This document shows, one piece after another, positions 51,245 to 59,441 of a DNA stretch of 64,000 nucleotides. The position numbers were made by a program, and so were the translations under genes. The notes beneath the pieces were generated by a model. The model searched no databases, had not been told where the DNA came from, and was given only the letters and a program-made list of their open reading frames with translations. Each line of letters starts with the position of its first letter. Position 1 is the first letter of the stretch. Source of the DNA: an uncultured bacterium (lineage in GTDB: Bacteria; Planctomycetota; JAJSAM01; JAJVHW01); assembly GCA_937996235.1 (NCBI GenBank), contig CALKVK010000032.1, positions 124,001 through 188,000 on the forward strand, given 5' to 3'.

Positions 51245-52813
51245 ATGGACCCGCTGACCCTGCTGGTCGTCGTGCCCCTCGTCGCCGCGGGCGTCGTCGC
51301 GCTCGCGCCCGCGCGCGCCGAGAAGGCCATCCGCGGGGTGGCGATCGGCGCCGGCGGCATCACGCTCGGCATCGCGGCGTGGCTGTTCCGGCTCGCGCTC
51401 ACCGAGGGCTCGGCGGGGCTCGCCGCGTTCTCGGCGGGCATCCCGCGCCGCGCCTGGGTCGAGAGCGTCGGCATCACGTGGTCGGTCTCGGCCGACGGCA
51501 TGACCGTCGCGATGGTGCTGCTCAACGCGCTCGTGCTCTTCACCGGGTGCCTGGTGTCGAGCCACGCGATCCGCGACCGCGTGAAGGAGTTCTTCGTCCT
51601 GTTCCTCGCGCTCGGCGCCGGCGTGTTCGGCGTGTTCGTCGTGCGCGACATGTTCTTCATGTACTTCGCGTTCGAGCTCGCGGTCGTCCCGATGTACCTG
51701 CTGATCGGGTGCTGGGGCAGCCCGAAGGACCGCGACTACGCGGCGATGAAGCTCACGCTCTACCTGACCGCGGGCGCGCTCGTCGCGCTGGTCGGGATCC
51801 TGATGCTGTACTTCCGCACGTGGGACTTCCTCGGGCACCCGTCGTTCCACCTCGACGACGTCATCCGCGCCGCGGATGCGGGGCGCTTCGACAACGGCTT
51901 CCAGCTCACCGCGTTCGCGTTCCTGTTCCTCGGCTTCGCCGCGATCATCCCGATGTGGCCCATGCACACGTGGAGCCCGATCGGCCACGCCGCGGCGCCG
52001 GCCGCCGGCTCGATGATGCACGCCGGCGTGCTCATGAAGCTCGGCTCCTACGCGATCCTGCGCGTGGCGTTCCCGACCTGCCCGGCGGGTGCGGCGCACT
52101 GGCTGCCGTGGGTCGCAGTGATCGCGATGGCGAACATCGTCTACGGCGGCTACGTGGCGATGGCGCAGAAGGACATCAAGTACGTCATCGGCTTCTCGTC
52201 GTCGTCGCACATGGGCTACACGCTGCTCGGGATCGCGTCCGTCACCGTCATGGGTGTCTCGGGCGCGGTGTTCCTGATGTTCGCCCACGGCGTCATGACG
52301 GCCCTCTGCTTCGGTCTGATCGGCTTCTTCTACGACCAGACGCACACGCGCAAGATCGAGGACCTCGGCGGGCTCGCGCACCAGATGCCGTTCGTCGGCA
52401 CCTGCTTCGCCATCGCGACGATGGCCAGCGCCGGCGTGCCCGGCTTCGCCAACTTCGTCAGCGAGTTCATGGTGATGCTCGGGGCGTGGGAGGCGGGCTA
52501 CACGGTGCAGGCCGTGATCGCCGTCTTCGGCGTCGTGATCACCGCCGTGTACCTGCTGCGCGCCCTCGCGAACGTGTTCTTCCGCGCACGCAAGGAGCGC
52601 TGGGACGCGCTCGCCGACGCGCGCGGCCCGTTCCAGCGCGCTCCGTTCGTCGTGCTGATCGGCGTGCTGCTCTTCTTCGGCTTCTGGCCGCGCCCGCTCA
52701 CGCGGGTGATCGAGGCCGGGGTCGAGCCGCTGGTCGCCAAGGTGCAGGCCGCGCAGGCCGCGCTCGACGTCGGCAGCGCCGACGACGGTGCGCACCGCGG
52801 GGAGGATCGCTGA
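51245..52813 (+). CDS. nuoM: NADH:quinone oxidoreductase subunit M
   Basis: Second antiporter-like subunit, 522 residues and about 14 helices. Recognised by the NuoM order in the operon and by AGSMMHAGVLMKLGSYAILR and KDIKYVIGFSSSSHMGY. The stretch where most NuoM proteins have PDAHxEAPTA reads SPIGHAAAPAA instead, so one His/Glu pair of that loop is changed. GTG of nuoN lies 2 bp after its stop. Confidence 0.95.
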   Translation: MDPLTLLVVVPLVAAGVVALAPARAEKAIRGVAIGAGGITLGIAAWLFRLALTEGSAGLAAFSAGIPRRAWVESVGITWSVSADGMTVAMVLLNALVLFTGCLVSSHAIRDRVKEFFVLFLALGAGVFGVFVVRDMFFMYFAFELAVVPMYLLIGCWGSPKDRDYAAMKLTLYLTAGALVALVGILMLYFRTWDFLGHPSFHLDDVIRAADAGRFDNGFQLTAFAFLFLGFAAIIPMWPMHTWSPIGHAAAPAAGSMMHAGVLMKLGSYAILRVAFPTCPAGAAHWLPWVAVIAMANIVYGGYVAMAQKDIKYVIGFSSSSHMGYTLLGIASVTVMGVSGAVFLMFAHGVMTALCFGLIGFFYDQTHTRKIEDLGGLAHQMPFVGTCFAIATMASAGVPGFANFVSEFMVMLGAWEAGYTVQAVIAVFGVVITAVYLLRALANVFFRARKERWDALADARGPFQRAPFVVLIGVLLFFGFWPRPLTRVIEAGVEPLVAKVQAAQAALDVGSADDGAHRGEDR

Positions 52814-52815
52814 CC

Positions 52816-54315
52816 GTGCGCGACGTGATGCTGCTCCTGCCCGAGATCGGCGCGGTCGCCGCCGTGCTCGCGGTGATGCTCGCGGACCTCTGGCTCCCGA
52901 AGGAGCGCAAGGGCACGCTCTCGGCGCTCGCGATCGCCGCGTCGGTGGTGCTGCTCGCGCTGACGTTCGTGCCGCCGGTCGCACAGGGCGGGCACGCGTT
53001 CGGCGGCTCGTTCCTGGTCGACGGGATGGCGCTGCTGCTGAAGCGCGCCTTCTGCGTCACCGCGTTCCTCGTCTTCCTGATGTCGCGCGAGTACGTCGCG
53101 GAGCTGCCGCGCGGGCAGGGCGAGTTCTACACGCTCGGCCTCGCGGCGCTGACCGGCATGTTCCTGTGCGCGAGCGTCAACGACTTCATGTCGCTGTTCG
53201 TCTCGCTCGAGCTGGTCACGGTCTCGTTCTTCGTGCTCGCCGCGTTCAAGCGCGACAGCAAGCTCTCGGTCGAGGCGGGGCTCAAGCTGCTCGTCATCGG
53301 CTCCATCTCCGCGGCGCTCCTGCTCTACGGCATCGCGTTCGTCTACGGCGCCACCGGCACCGTGATGTTCGGCGTGCTCGCCTCCGACGGCTCGACGTTC
53401 GAGAACGGTCTGCGCACGCAGGCGGCCGCGGGCACGCTGGTGCTCTCACCGGAGCTGCAGCTCGGCCTCTTCCTGATCTTCCTCGGTCTCGGGTTCAAGA
53501 CCTCGGCGGTGCCGCTGCACGTCTGGGTGCCGGACGTCTACCAGGGCGCGCCCACGCCGGTGACGGCGTACCTCTCGGTCGGCTCGAAGCTCGCGGGCTT
53601 CGCGCTGATGTTCCGCCTGCTCGAGGTCGTGAGCCGCGCGGCGCCCGTGGCCGCGGCGCTCACGCCGTTCCTCGCGCTCGTCGCCGCGCTCACGCTCTTC
53701 TACGGCAACCTCGGCGCCATCCCGCAGACGAACATCAAGCGCCTGCTCGGCTACTCGTCGATCGGCCAGTGCGGCTACGTGCTGCTCGGCATCGCCGCGG
53801 CGTCGGAGCTCGGCCTCGCGTGGGCGCTCTTCTACCTGTGCGCGTACGTCGTGACGAACCTCACGGTCTTCGCCGTCATCATCTGGGTGGCGCGCGCCAC
53901 CAAGAGCCACGACATCGACGACTACTCGGGTCTCGCGCGGACGAACCCGCTGCTCGGCACCGCGCTCACGGTCGGTCTGCTGTCGCTCGCGGGCGTGCCG
54001 CCGTTCATCGGCCTCGTCGGGAAGTTCTTCCTCGTCGGCTCCGCGTTCCAGAAGGGCGACACGCTGCGCTGGCTCGTCTACGTGGGCCTCGCGAACGTCG
54101 TGATCGCGCTCTACTACTACCTCTGCGTCGTGAAGCGCATCTGGATGCGCGACGCGCGCACGGCGGTCGCGCCGGCCGTGCCTCTGCGCATGAAGGTCGC
54201 GCTCGCCGCCGGGATCGTGGCGCTCATCGTGGGCGGCATCGCCCCGCAGTTCCTCGATCGCGTCACGGCGTCGGCCGCCGCCGGCGCGGGCATCGTCGGC
54301 ACGACGGCGCGCTGA
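52816..54315 (+). CDS. nuoN: NADH:quinone oxidoreductase subunit N
   Basis: Third antiporter-like subunit, 499 residues, about 14 helices, with LHVWVPDVYQGAPTPVTAYL and NIKRLLGYSSIGQCGYVLLG. The GTG at 52816 has GGAGGA 9 bp before it; other in-frame starts (GTG 52825, ATG 52828) would shorten the protein by a few residues. Last gene of the nuo operon. Confidence 0.96.
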   Translation: MRDVMLLLPEIGAVAAVLAVMLADLWLPKERKGTLSALAIAASVVLLALTFVPPVAQGGHAFGGSFLVDGMALLLKRAFCVTAFLVFLMSREYVAELPRGQGEFYTLGLAALTGMFLCASVNDFMSLFVSLELVTVSFFVLAAFKRDSKLSVEAGLKLLVIGSISAALLLYGIAFVYGATGTVMFGVLASDGSTFENGLRTQAAAGTLVLSPELQLGLFLIFLGLGFKTSAVPLHVWVPDVYQGAPTPVTAYLSVGSKLAGFALMFRLLEVVSRAAPVAAALTPFLALVAALTLFYGNLGAIPQTNIKRLLGYSSIGQCGYVLLGIAAASELGLAWALFYLCAYVVTNLTVFAVIIWVARATKSHDIDDYSGLARTNPLLGTALTVGLLSLAGVPPFIGLVGKFFLVGSAFQKGDTLRWLVYVGLANVVIALYYYLCVVKRIWMRDARTAVAPAVPLRMKVALAAGIVALIVGGIAPQFLDRVTASAAAGAGIVGTTAR

Positions 54316-54496
54316 CGCGCGGACGCGCACACGCGCCGACACCTCGGCGCGCCGACCGGCCGACACGCGCATCCACACCACGCGTGCGTGCGCGTCGCAC
54401 GCGCGCCGGACCACCACCTGTCGTGGTGCATGCGGATGCGGCCACGAGCCGCGGATTCGCTGCATCCGGAACGCGCCAAGTGCGCCGCGCGCGCGT

Positions 54497-54512
54497 GTCA
54501 CGAATCCGTGAC
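54497..54512. promoter_or_regulatory. operator-like inverted repeat
   Basis: GTCACG-AATC-CGTGAC, a perfect palindrome with a 4-nt centre, 6 bp upstream of the TTGACA of the next promoter. TGAC recurs downstream (in TTGACA and in CTGACG), so a regulator could contact both. Confidence 0.45.
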
Positions 54513-54518
54513 GCCCCC

Positions 54519-54546
54519 TTGACACGTCCCTGACGCTTCGTAGCAT
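54519..54546 (+). promoter_or_regulatory. sigma-70-like promoter of the 54615 gene
   Basis: TTGACA (54519-54524) is a perfect -35 and TAGCAT (54541-54546) the -10, with a 16-bp spacer. This is the best promoter match in the window. The ATG is 68 nt downstream behind AAGGAGG. Confidence 0.75.
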
Positions 54547-54614
54547 CCGTGTCCCGCCAAGGGCACCGGCGCGGGCATCGCCGGGGCGGGAAAACACGGG
54601 AAGGAGGATTCCGC

Positions 54615-55100
54615 ATGGAGTCGCTCGAGGTCGCACGCGTTCGCGCCGTGCTGGACCGGTTGGCGCGCGAGAAGGAAATCGCGCAGAACTTCTTCAACCG
54701 CATGGCCGACACGCTGGAGGACGTCGAGAAGCGGCGGTGGTTCCGCCGGATGGGGCAGGACGAGAAGGATCAGCGCAAGATCCTGGTGAAGCACCGCAAG
54801 GAGCTCTGCCACGACGGCGCCGGACTGGAGGGCGTGCTGCCTCCGTCCAACGCGCACCAGACGCTCGCGAGCGTGACGAAGGACTGCGGCCTCGGCTTCG
54901 TCGAGCTGCTGCGTCTTGCGGCGCGCGCCGCCGAGGACTCGCGCGTCTTCGCCGACCGCGCGTCCGACATGGTCGGTGACCGCAGCTGCCGGATCTTCCT
55001 GAAGATCCTCTCCGAGGAGGGCCGCTCGCATCGCGACGAGCTGCTCGCCGAGCTGCGCCTCGAGGAGCGCGTCGCCGCGGCGGAGATCGAAGCCGCCTGA
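54615..55100 (+). CDS. ferritin-like four-helix protein
   Basis: A 161-residue, helix-only protein with the length and helix order of ferritin-like/rubrerythrin-type four-helix bundles: helix 1 FFNRMADTLEDVEKRRWF, QDEKDQRKILVKHRKEL in place of the ExxH helix, a loop, and two helices with AAEDSRVFADRAS and EEGRSHRDELLAEL. Some carboxylate ligands are plausible, but the classical ExxH pairs are not intact, so iron binding is uncertain. AAGGAGG precedes the ATG. The strong promoter and operator suggest regulated, perhaps stress-related expression. Confidence 0.6.
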   Translation: MESLEVARVRAVLDRLAREKEIAQNFFNRMADTLEDVEKRRWFRRMGQDEKDQRKILVKHRKELCHDGAGLEGVLPPSNAHQTLASVTKDCGLGFVELLRLAARAAEDSRVFADRASDMVGDRSCRIFLKILSEEGRSHRDELLAELRLEERVAAAEIEAA

Positions 55101-55197
55101 CGCAGCGCCTGCACGGCTGAACCGACACGCCCGTCGCGGACTCCCGCGGCGGGCGTGTTCGCATCCGGGAGCCCGCACGCCGCAGCAGCGCGCGTCG

Positions 55198-55203
55198 TAG
55201 ACT
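55198..55203 (+). promoter_or_regulatory. -10 element (TAGACT) of queD, leaderless
   Basis: TAGACT with 6 nt (55204-55209) to the ATG; no ribosome site. Confidence 0.6.
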
Positions 55204-55209
55204 GCGCCG

Positions 55210-55557
55210 ATGCGCGTCACCAAGCGGTTCCGGTTCGAGGCCGCGCACCACCTGCCCGGCTATCCCGGGAACTGCGCGCGTCCGCACGGACACGGCTATC
55301 GCCTCGAGGTGACGGTCGAGGGGCCCATCCGCGACGACGGTCTCGTCTTCGACTTCCACGACCTGAAGCGCATCGTCACCGAGCGCGTGATCGACCGGCT
55401 CGACCACCGCGACCTGAACGAGCTGCTCCCGAACCCCTCGGCGGAGAACGTGCTCGTCTGGATCCGGCACGAGCTCGCGGACCTGCCGCTCGTGGAGCTG
55501 CGGCTCTACGAGACCGACGACTCGTGGGTCACGCTGACCGCGGAGGAACTCCGTTGA
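55210..55557 (+). CDS. queD: 6-pyruvoyl-tetrahydropterin synthase/6-carboxytetrahydropterin synthase QueD-like
   Basis: The 115-residue product has the zinc ligands H14 (EAAHHL), H26 and H28 (RPHGHGY), the catalytic C22 in CxxxHGH, the D65-H66 pair (RLDHRDL) and E101 near the end. The Cys and lack of Glu in the CxxxHGH loop fit QueD, which turns 7,8-dihydroneopterin triphosphate into 6-carboxytetrahydropterin for queuosine/7-deazaguanine synthesis, rather than the folate-type PTPS-III. No other queuosine gene is in the window. The downstream gene begins in its TTGA stop. Confidence 0.88.
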   Translation: MRVTKRFRFEAAHHLPGYPGNCARPHGHGYRLEVTVEGPIRDDGLVFDFHDLKRIVTERVIDRLDHRDLNELLPNPSAENVLVWIRHELADLPLVELRLYETDDSWVTLTAEELR

Positions 55558-56702
55558 GCGTTCCCGATCTCGTGGGACTGCGCCGCGCACTGCACGCGGC
55601 GCCCGAGCTGTCGCTGCGCGAGCACGGCACGGCGGACATGCTCGAAGGGTGGCTGCGTGAGCTCGGGCTCGCGCCGTCGCGCATCGCCGACACGGGGCTC
55701 ACCGCGCTCGTGCGCGGCGCGCGCCGCGGGCGCACGATCCTCGCGCGTGCCGACATCGACGCGCTGCCCGTGCACGAGGAGACGGGCCTCGCGTTCGCGT
55801 CGCGCCACGCCGGCGTGATGCACGCGTGCGGACACGACTGTCACGCCGCGGGGCTCGTCGAGGTGGCACGGCGGCTCGCGGCGCGTCCCCCCGAGGCGGG
55901 GGCCGTGAAGCTCCTCTTCCAGCCCGGCGAGGAGGGCGCGAACGGCATGGGGCTCTGCATCGACGCCGGGGTGCTGCGGCGCCCGGCGGTCGACGCGGCC
56001 GTCGGCGTGCACGTCTGGCAGAACGAGAAGGTGGGGCGCATCGGCCTCGTGCGCGGACCGTGCATGGCGTCGGTGGACGACTTCCACGTGCGCATCATCG
56101 GCAAGGGCGGCCACGCGGCGATGCCGCACCGCTCCGTCGATCCCGTCGTCGTCGCCGCGCACGTCGTCACCGCGCTGCAGTCGATCGTCGCCCGCTCGGT
56201 GGATCCGCTCGACACGGCGGTGGTCACCGTCGGCGCGCTGCAGGCCGGGACGGCGTTCAACGTCATCCCGCCCCACGCCGATCTGCGCGGCACGGTGCGC
56301 ACCTTCCGCGAGCCGGTGCGCAAGGCCGTCGCGAAGCGTTTCGAGACGCTCGTGCGCGACGTGTGCCGCGCGTTCGGCGCGCGGGCCGAGATCGAGTACC
56401 GCTTCTTCCTTCCGGCGACGGTCAACGACCTCGCGCTGACGGATCTCGCGTGGAGCGTCGCGGAGGACGTCGTCGGCAAGCGCCACGTCGTCGCGGCGCA
56501 GCCGTCGATGGGGGGCGAGGACATGGGGCTCGCGCTGCGCGCGGTGCCCGGCGTGTTCGCGTTCGTCGGCGCCGACGGCGGCACGCAGCGCACGTCCTAC
56601 CCTCACCACCATCCACGCTTCGACGTGGACGAGCGCTGCCTCGACGTCGGGGCGGCGTTCCTCGAGGGCTTCGTCCGGCGCTATCTCGCGGAGGCCGCAT
56701 GA
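55554..56702 (+). CDS. M20D family amidohydrolase/peptidase
   Basis: A 382-residue metal-dependent amidohydrolase of the HipO/N-acyl-amino-acid hydrolase group. Seen: HACGHDCH (metal ligands C92, H94, H97), QPGEEG with E126/E127, a dimerisation lid around residues 180-290 with GKGGHAAMPH, and GGEDMG near the end. Family members free amino acids or p-aminobenzoate from acyl conjugates. TTG at 55554 overlaps the queD stop (TTGA) and follows GGAGGA by 6 nt. The next gene overlaps by ATGA. Confidence 0.93.
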   Translation: MSVPDLVGLRRALHAAPELSLREHGTADMLEGWLRELGLAPSRIADTGLTALVRGARRGRTILARADIDALPVHEETGLAFASRHAGVMHACGHDCHAAGLVEVARRLAARPPEAGAVKLLFQPGEEGANGMGLCIDAGVLRRPAVDAAVGVHVWQNEKVGRIGLVRGPCMASVDDFHVRIIGKGGHAAMPHRSVDPVVVAAHVVTALQSIVARSVDPLDTAVVTVGALQAGTAFNVIPPHADLRGTVRTFREPVRKAVAKRFETLVRDVCRAFGARAEIEYRFFLPATVNDLALTDLAWSVAEDVVGKRHVVAAQPSMGGEDMGLALRAVPGVFAFVGADGGTQRTSYPHHHPRFDVDERCLDVGAAFLEGFVRRYLAEAA

Positions 56703-57583
56703 GCACGCTGTCCGACGGTGCGGTGAACGTCGAGGGGCGCATCGAGTCGCTGCGCGACGCCCGTGTGCCCGCGATGGACCACGGCTTCCTCTTCGGCGAC
56801 TCCGTGTACGAGGTGATGCGCACGCTCGAGGGCCTGCCCGTCGCATGGCCCGAGCACTACGACCGGCTCGCGCAGTCGGCGCGCTCCATCTACATGGAGC
56901 TGCCGTGGACGCGCGACGAGATCGGCGGCCGCATCCGCGCGACCTGCGAGGCGACGGGTCTCGGCGAGACGATGGTGCGCACCGTCGTCACGCGCGGACC
57001 CGGTCCGATGTCGCTCCTGCCGGACGCGTGCGACGGTCCGCGTCTCGTCGTCTTCGTGCTGCCGCTGCGCCGCATCCCGCGCGAGCACACGGAGAACGGC
57101 ATCGAGGTCGCCGTGCCGCCGCGCCTGCGCAACGACGCGCGCGCGCTCGCACCGGCGGCGAAGACGGGCAACTACCTGAACAACCTGCTCGCGCTGATCG
57201 AGGCTCGCCGCCTCGGCGGCGAGGACGCCGTGCTGCTCAACGTGGACGGCCACGTCACGGAGGGCACGACGTCGAACGTGTTCTGGGTGCGCGGCGGCGT
57301 CGTGCGCACGGCGGCGCTCGAGTGCGGCATCCTCTCCGGCATCACGCGGCTCCTGCTGCTCCGCGCGCTGCGCGAGGAGGGCGTGCCGGTCGAGGAGGGC
57401 GCGTTCCCGCTCGCCGACCTGACGGGCGCCGACGAGGCGTTCCTGACGGGCACGGTGCGCGGCGTGACGCCCGTCGTGCGCGTCTCCGGCGCGACCGTCG
57501 GCACGGGGCGCCCGGGGCCGTGGACGCGCCGGATCGCCGAGATCAACGAGCGGACGCTGCGCGCGGCGCGCGGGCCGTGGTGA
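56699..57583 (+). CDS. class IV aminotransferase (BCAT/D-amino acid aminotransferase/ADC lyase type)
   Basis: A 294-residue PLP enzyme of fold type IV. K155 in AAKTGNYLNN is the PLP lysine; E188 in DGHVTEGTTSNVFW the cofactor-binding acidic residue. The family includes branched-chain and D-alanine aminotransferases and aminodeoxychorismate lyase; the substrate loops are not diagnostic enough to choose. Last of the queD operon (ATGA overlap). Its 3' end overlaps the convergent permease gene by 41 bp. Confidence 0.92.
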   Translation: MSTLSDGAVNVEGRIESLRDARVPAMDHGFLFGDSVYEVMRTLEGLPVAWPEHYDRLAQSARSIYMELPWTRDEIGGRIRATCEATGLGETMVRTVVTRGPGPMSLLPDACDGPRLVVFVLPLRRIPREHTENGIEVAVPPRLRNDARALAPAAKTGNYLNNLLALIEARRLGGEDAVLLNVDGHVTEGTTSNVFWVRGGVVRTAALECGILSGITRLLLLRALREEGVPVEEGAFPLADLTGADEAFLTGTVRGVTPVVRVSGATVGTGRPGPWTRRIAEINERTLRAARGPW

Positions 57584-59366
57584 CGGCGTCGTCGCGGCCG
57601 CCGCGCAGGATCGCGTAGACGGCGAGCGGCACCGCCTGCATCAGGATCAGCACCACGCACAGCGCCGCGACCTGCTCGTCGCGCTGGAAGTGGATCATGG
57701 TGTAGATCTTCCGCATCACGGTGTTGCCGGTGAGCAGCACCACCGTGTCGATCTCGCGCAGGGCGAGCACGAACACGAGCGTGAACGCGAGGAGCAGCGC
57801 CGGCCGCACGAGCGGCTCGAGCACGCCGAGCGCGCGGGCGAGCGCGTTCGCGCCCGCGCTGCGCGCCGCCTCCTCGAGTCGCGGGTCCACCTCGAGGAAC
57901 GCGGCCCAGAGTGCGGCCAGCGCGAACGGCAGGTACTTCGCCAGCATGAGCAGCGCGGGTCCGTACTGCGGCGAGTCCTGGTCGAGGAACGGGTTGTTCC
58001 CGAACACGTCCTGGATCAGCGGGGAGTTGAGCAGCCGCAGGTACCCGGCGCCGAGGAACACGGGGGGCAGCGCGAGCGGCAGGAACGCGAGGGCCAGCAG
58101 CCGCAGGCGCCCGGTCCGCGCGGCGCGGTGCCCGAGCACGAACGCGAGCGGCAGCGCGAGCGCGGCTGCGAGCGCCGCGAACCAGAGCGCCCAGCGCACT
58201 TCGTTGGTCGAGGACGCGGGGCCCTCGACGAGGGCCCACACGCGCTGGTAGGCGGCGACGTGCGCGGACTTCCAGACCAGCGCGGCCAGCGGGCCGCCGA
58301 CCGTCAGCGCGAGCAGCGCGGCGAGCGGCACCGCGAGCGGGACGCGCAGCGCGCCGAGCGGCACCGGCGGCGCCTCGCGGTAGGTCGTCGACACGACTCC
58401 TGTCGGGCGCCGGCCGAAGAGGTGGTGCAGCACCGCGAGCAGCGCGCTGCCGAGGGCGGCGAGCGGCAGGCCGAGCGCCGCGGCGACGCCGGGGCCCTGC
58501 GACTTCGACCACGCGACGAACGCCTCGTACGGGTACACGCTGATGCGGTCCGACGTCGGACGCACCCAGTTGAGGAAGTCGACGACGGCGAAGTCGTTGA
58601 GCGCGAAGAGGAACACGAACACCGCGCCCGCGGCGATGCCGGGAGCGGCGAGGGGCAGCGTGACGCGGCGCAGCGTCGCCCACGGCCCGACGACGAGCCG
58701 CGCCGCCTCCTCCTGCGACGCGGGGACGCGCTGGAAGGCGCGCCGCGCGAAGAGCACGACGATCGGGAAGTAGCAGAGTGCGAAGAGCCCGGCAGCCCGC
58801 AGCACCGCCACCACACCGCCCCAGTGCGAGGGCTCCGTGACCGACGTGATCGGCGGGGGCGCGAGGAACGGGACGTAGTTCCACGCGACGGCGACGAGCA
58901 GCGGCGGCAGCACCAGCGGCACCAGGTACGCGCCCGCGAAGAAGCGCCGGCCGAAGACGTCGGTGCGCGAGACGAGCAGCGCGTACGGCACGCCCAGGAG
59001 CACGGCGAACAGCGCCGACGCGAGTCCGATGAGGACCGAGTTCCCGAGCAGCCGCAACCTGGCCCACGGCGCGCGCACCGGCGCGGCGCCGGCGCCGCCG
59101 GCCTGGGCGGAGGGTGCCGTGGGGACGCCCGGCGTCGCGGACGGGGCTCCCGGGGCTCCGGAGGGGGCCGTGCTCGGGCCGGGCGTCGCGCCCGTCCGCG
59201 TGCCGCCGTACGGGTCGAGCGCCTCCTCCAGATGTGCCGTCGTGAACTCCCAGGGACGGCCCGGCGAGTCGTCGACGAGGACGGCGGAGACGAGCGCGCG
59301 TCCCACGGGGAGGACGGACAGGACGAGCAGCGCCAGACAGGCGGCGGCGACGGCGATACGGCTCAT
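57543..59366 (-). CDS. ABC transporter permease with two fused membrane domains (iron(III)/thiamine-type)
   Basis: A 607-residue permease made of two copies of the binding-protein-dependent inner membrane domain, as in FbpB, AfuB and ThiP. Both EAA loops are visible: EEAARLVVGPWATLRRVTLP in the first half and EEAARSAGANALARALG in the second. Unusual is a Pro/Ala/Gly/Thr-rich insertion of about 45 residues (near 53-98) after the first helix. No ATPase or solute-binding protein gene is next to it, so the partner subunits are encoded elsewhere and the substrate is unknown. The ATG follows a GGGA stretch; a TACACT lies upstream. Confidence 0.92.
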   Translation of the reverse strand: MSRIAVAAACLALLVLSVLPVGRALVSAVLVDDSPGRPWEFTTAHLEEALDPYGGTRTGATPGPSTAPSGAPGAPSATPGVPTAPSAQAGGAGAAPVRAPWARLRLLGNSVLIGLASALFAVLLGVPYALLVSRTDVFGRRFFAGAYLVPLVLPPLLVAVAWNYVPFLAPPPITSVTEPSHWGGVVAVLRAAGLFALCYFPIVVLFARRAFQRVPASQEEAARLVVGPWATLRRVTLPLAAPGIAAGAVFVFLFALNDFAVVDFLNWVRPTSDRISVYPYEAFVAWSKSQGPGVAAALGLPLAALGSALLAVLHHLFGRRPTGVVSTTYREAPPVPLGALRVPLAVPLAALLALTVGGPLAALVWKSAHVAAYQRVWALVEGPASSTNEVRWALWFAALAAALALPLAFVLGHRAARTGRLRLLALAFLPLALPPVFLGAGYLRLLNSPLIQDVFGNNPFLDQDSPQYGPALLMLAKYLPFALAALWAAFLEVDPRLEEAARSAGANALARALGVLEPLVRPALLLAFTLVFVLALREIDTVVLLTGNTVMRKIYTMIHFQRDEQVAALCVVLILMQAVPLAVYAILRGGRDDAVTTARAPRAASAR

Positions 59367-59393
59367 GTTTCTCGTCCCGGGCGCGCGAACGGG

Positions 59394-59399
59394 AGTGTA
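59394..59399 (-). promoter_or_regulatory. -10-like element (TACACT) of the permease gene
   Basis: TACACT on the minus strand, 27 nt before the ATG at 59366, in the short divergent gap to the 59442 gene. Confidence 0.45.
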
Positions 59400-59441
59400 T
59401 CACCCGTTCCTCTCCGCGTCGCCGCGTGCGTCCCAGAGCTC

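Larger units (their letters stand above)
54316..54614 (+). promoter_or_regulatory. 299-bp intergenic region: hairpins after nuoN and control region of the 54615 gene
   Basis: CACCAC-CTGTC-GTGGTG (54412-54428) is a perfect inverted repeat that could end the nuo transcript. Next comes a nested repeat (GGATGC/GCATCC around GCGGC/GCCGC, about 54431-54470). Then follows the operator-like repeat at 54497-54512 and the promoter at 54519-54546. No gene is seen. Confidence 0.45.

Noticed and set aside
55210..55557. PTPS-III (folate-type) assignment
   Set aside because: The active-site loop has Cys and no Glu in CxxxHGH, which fits QueD/PTPS rather than the folate variant.
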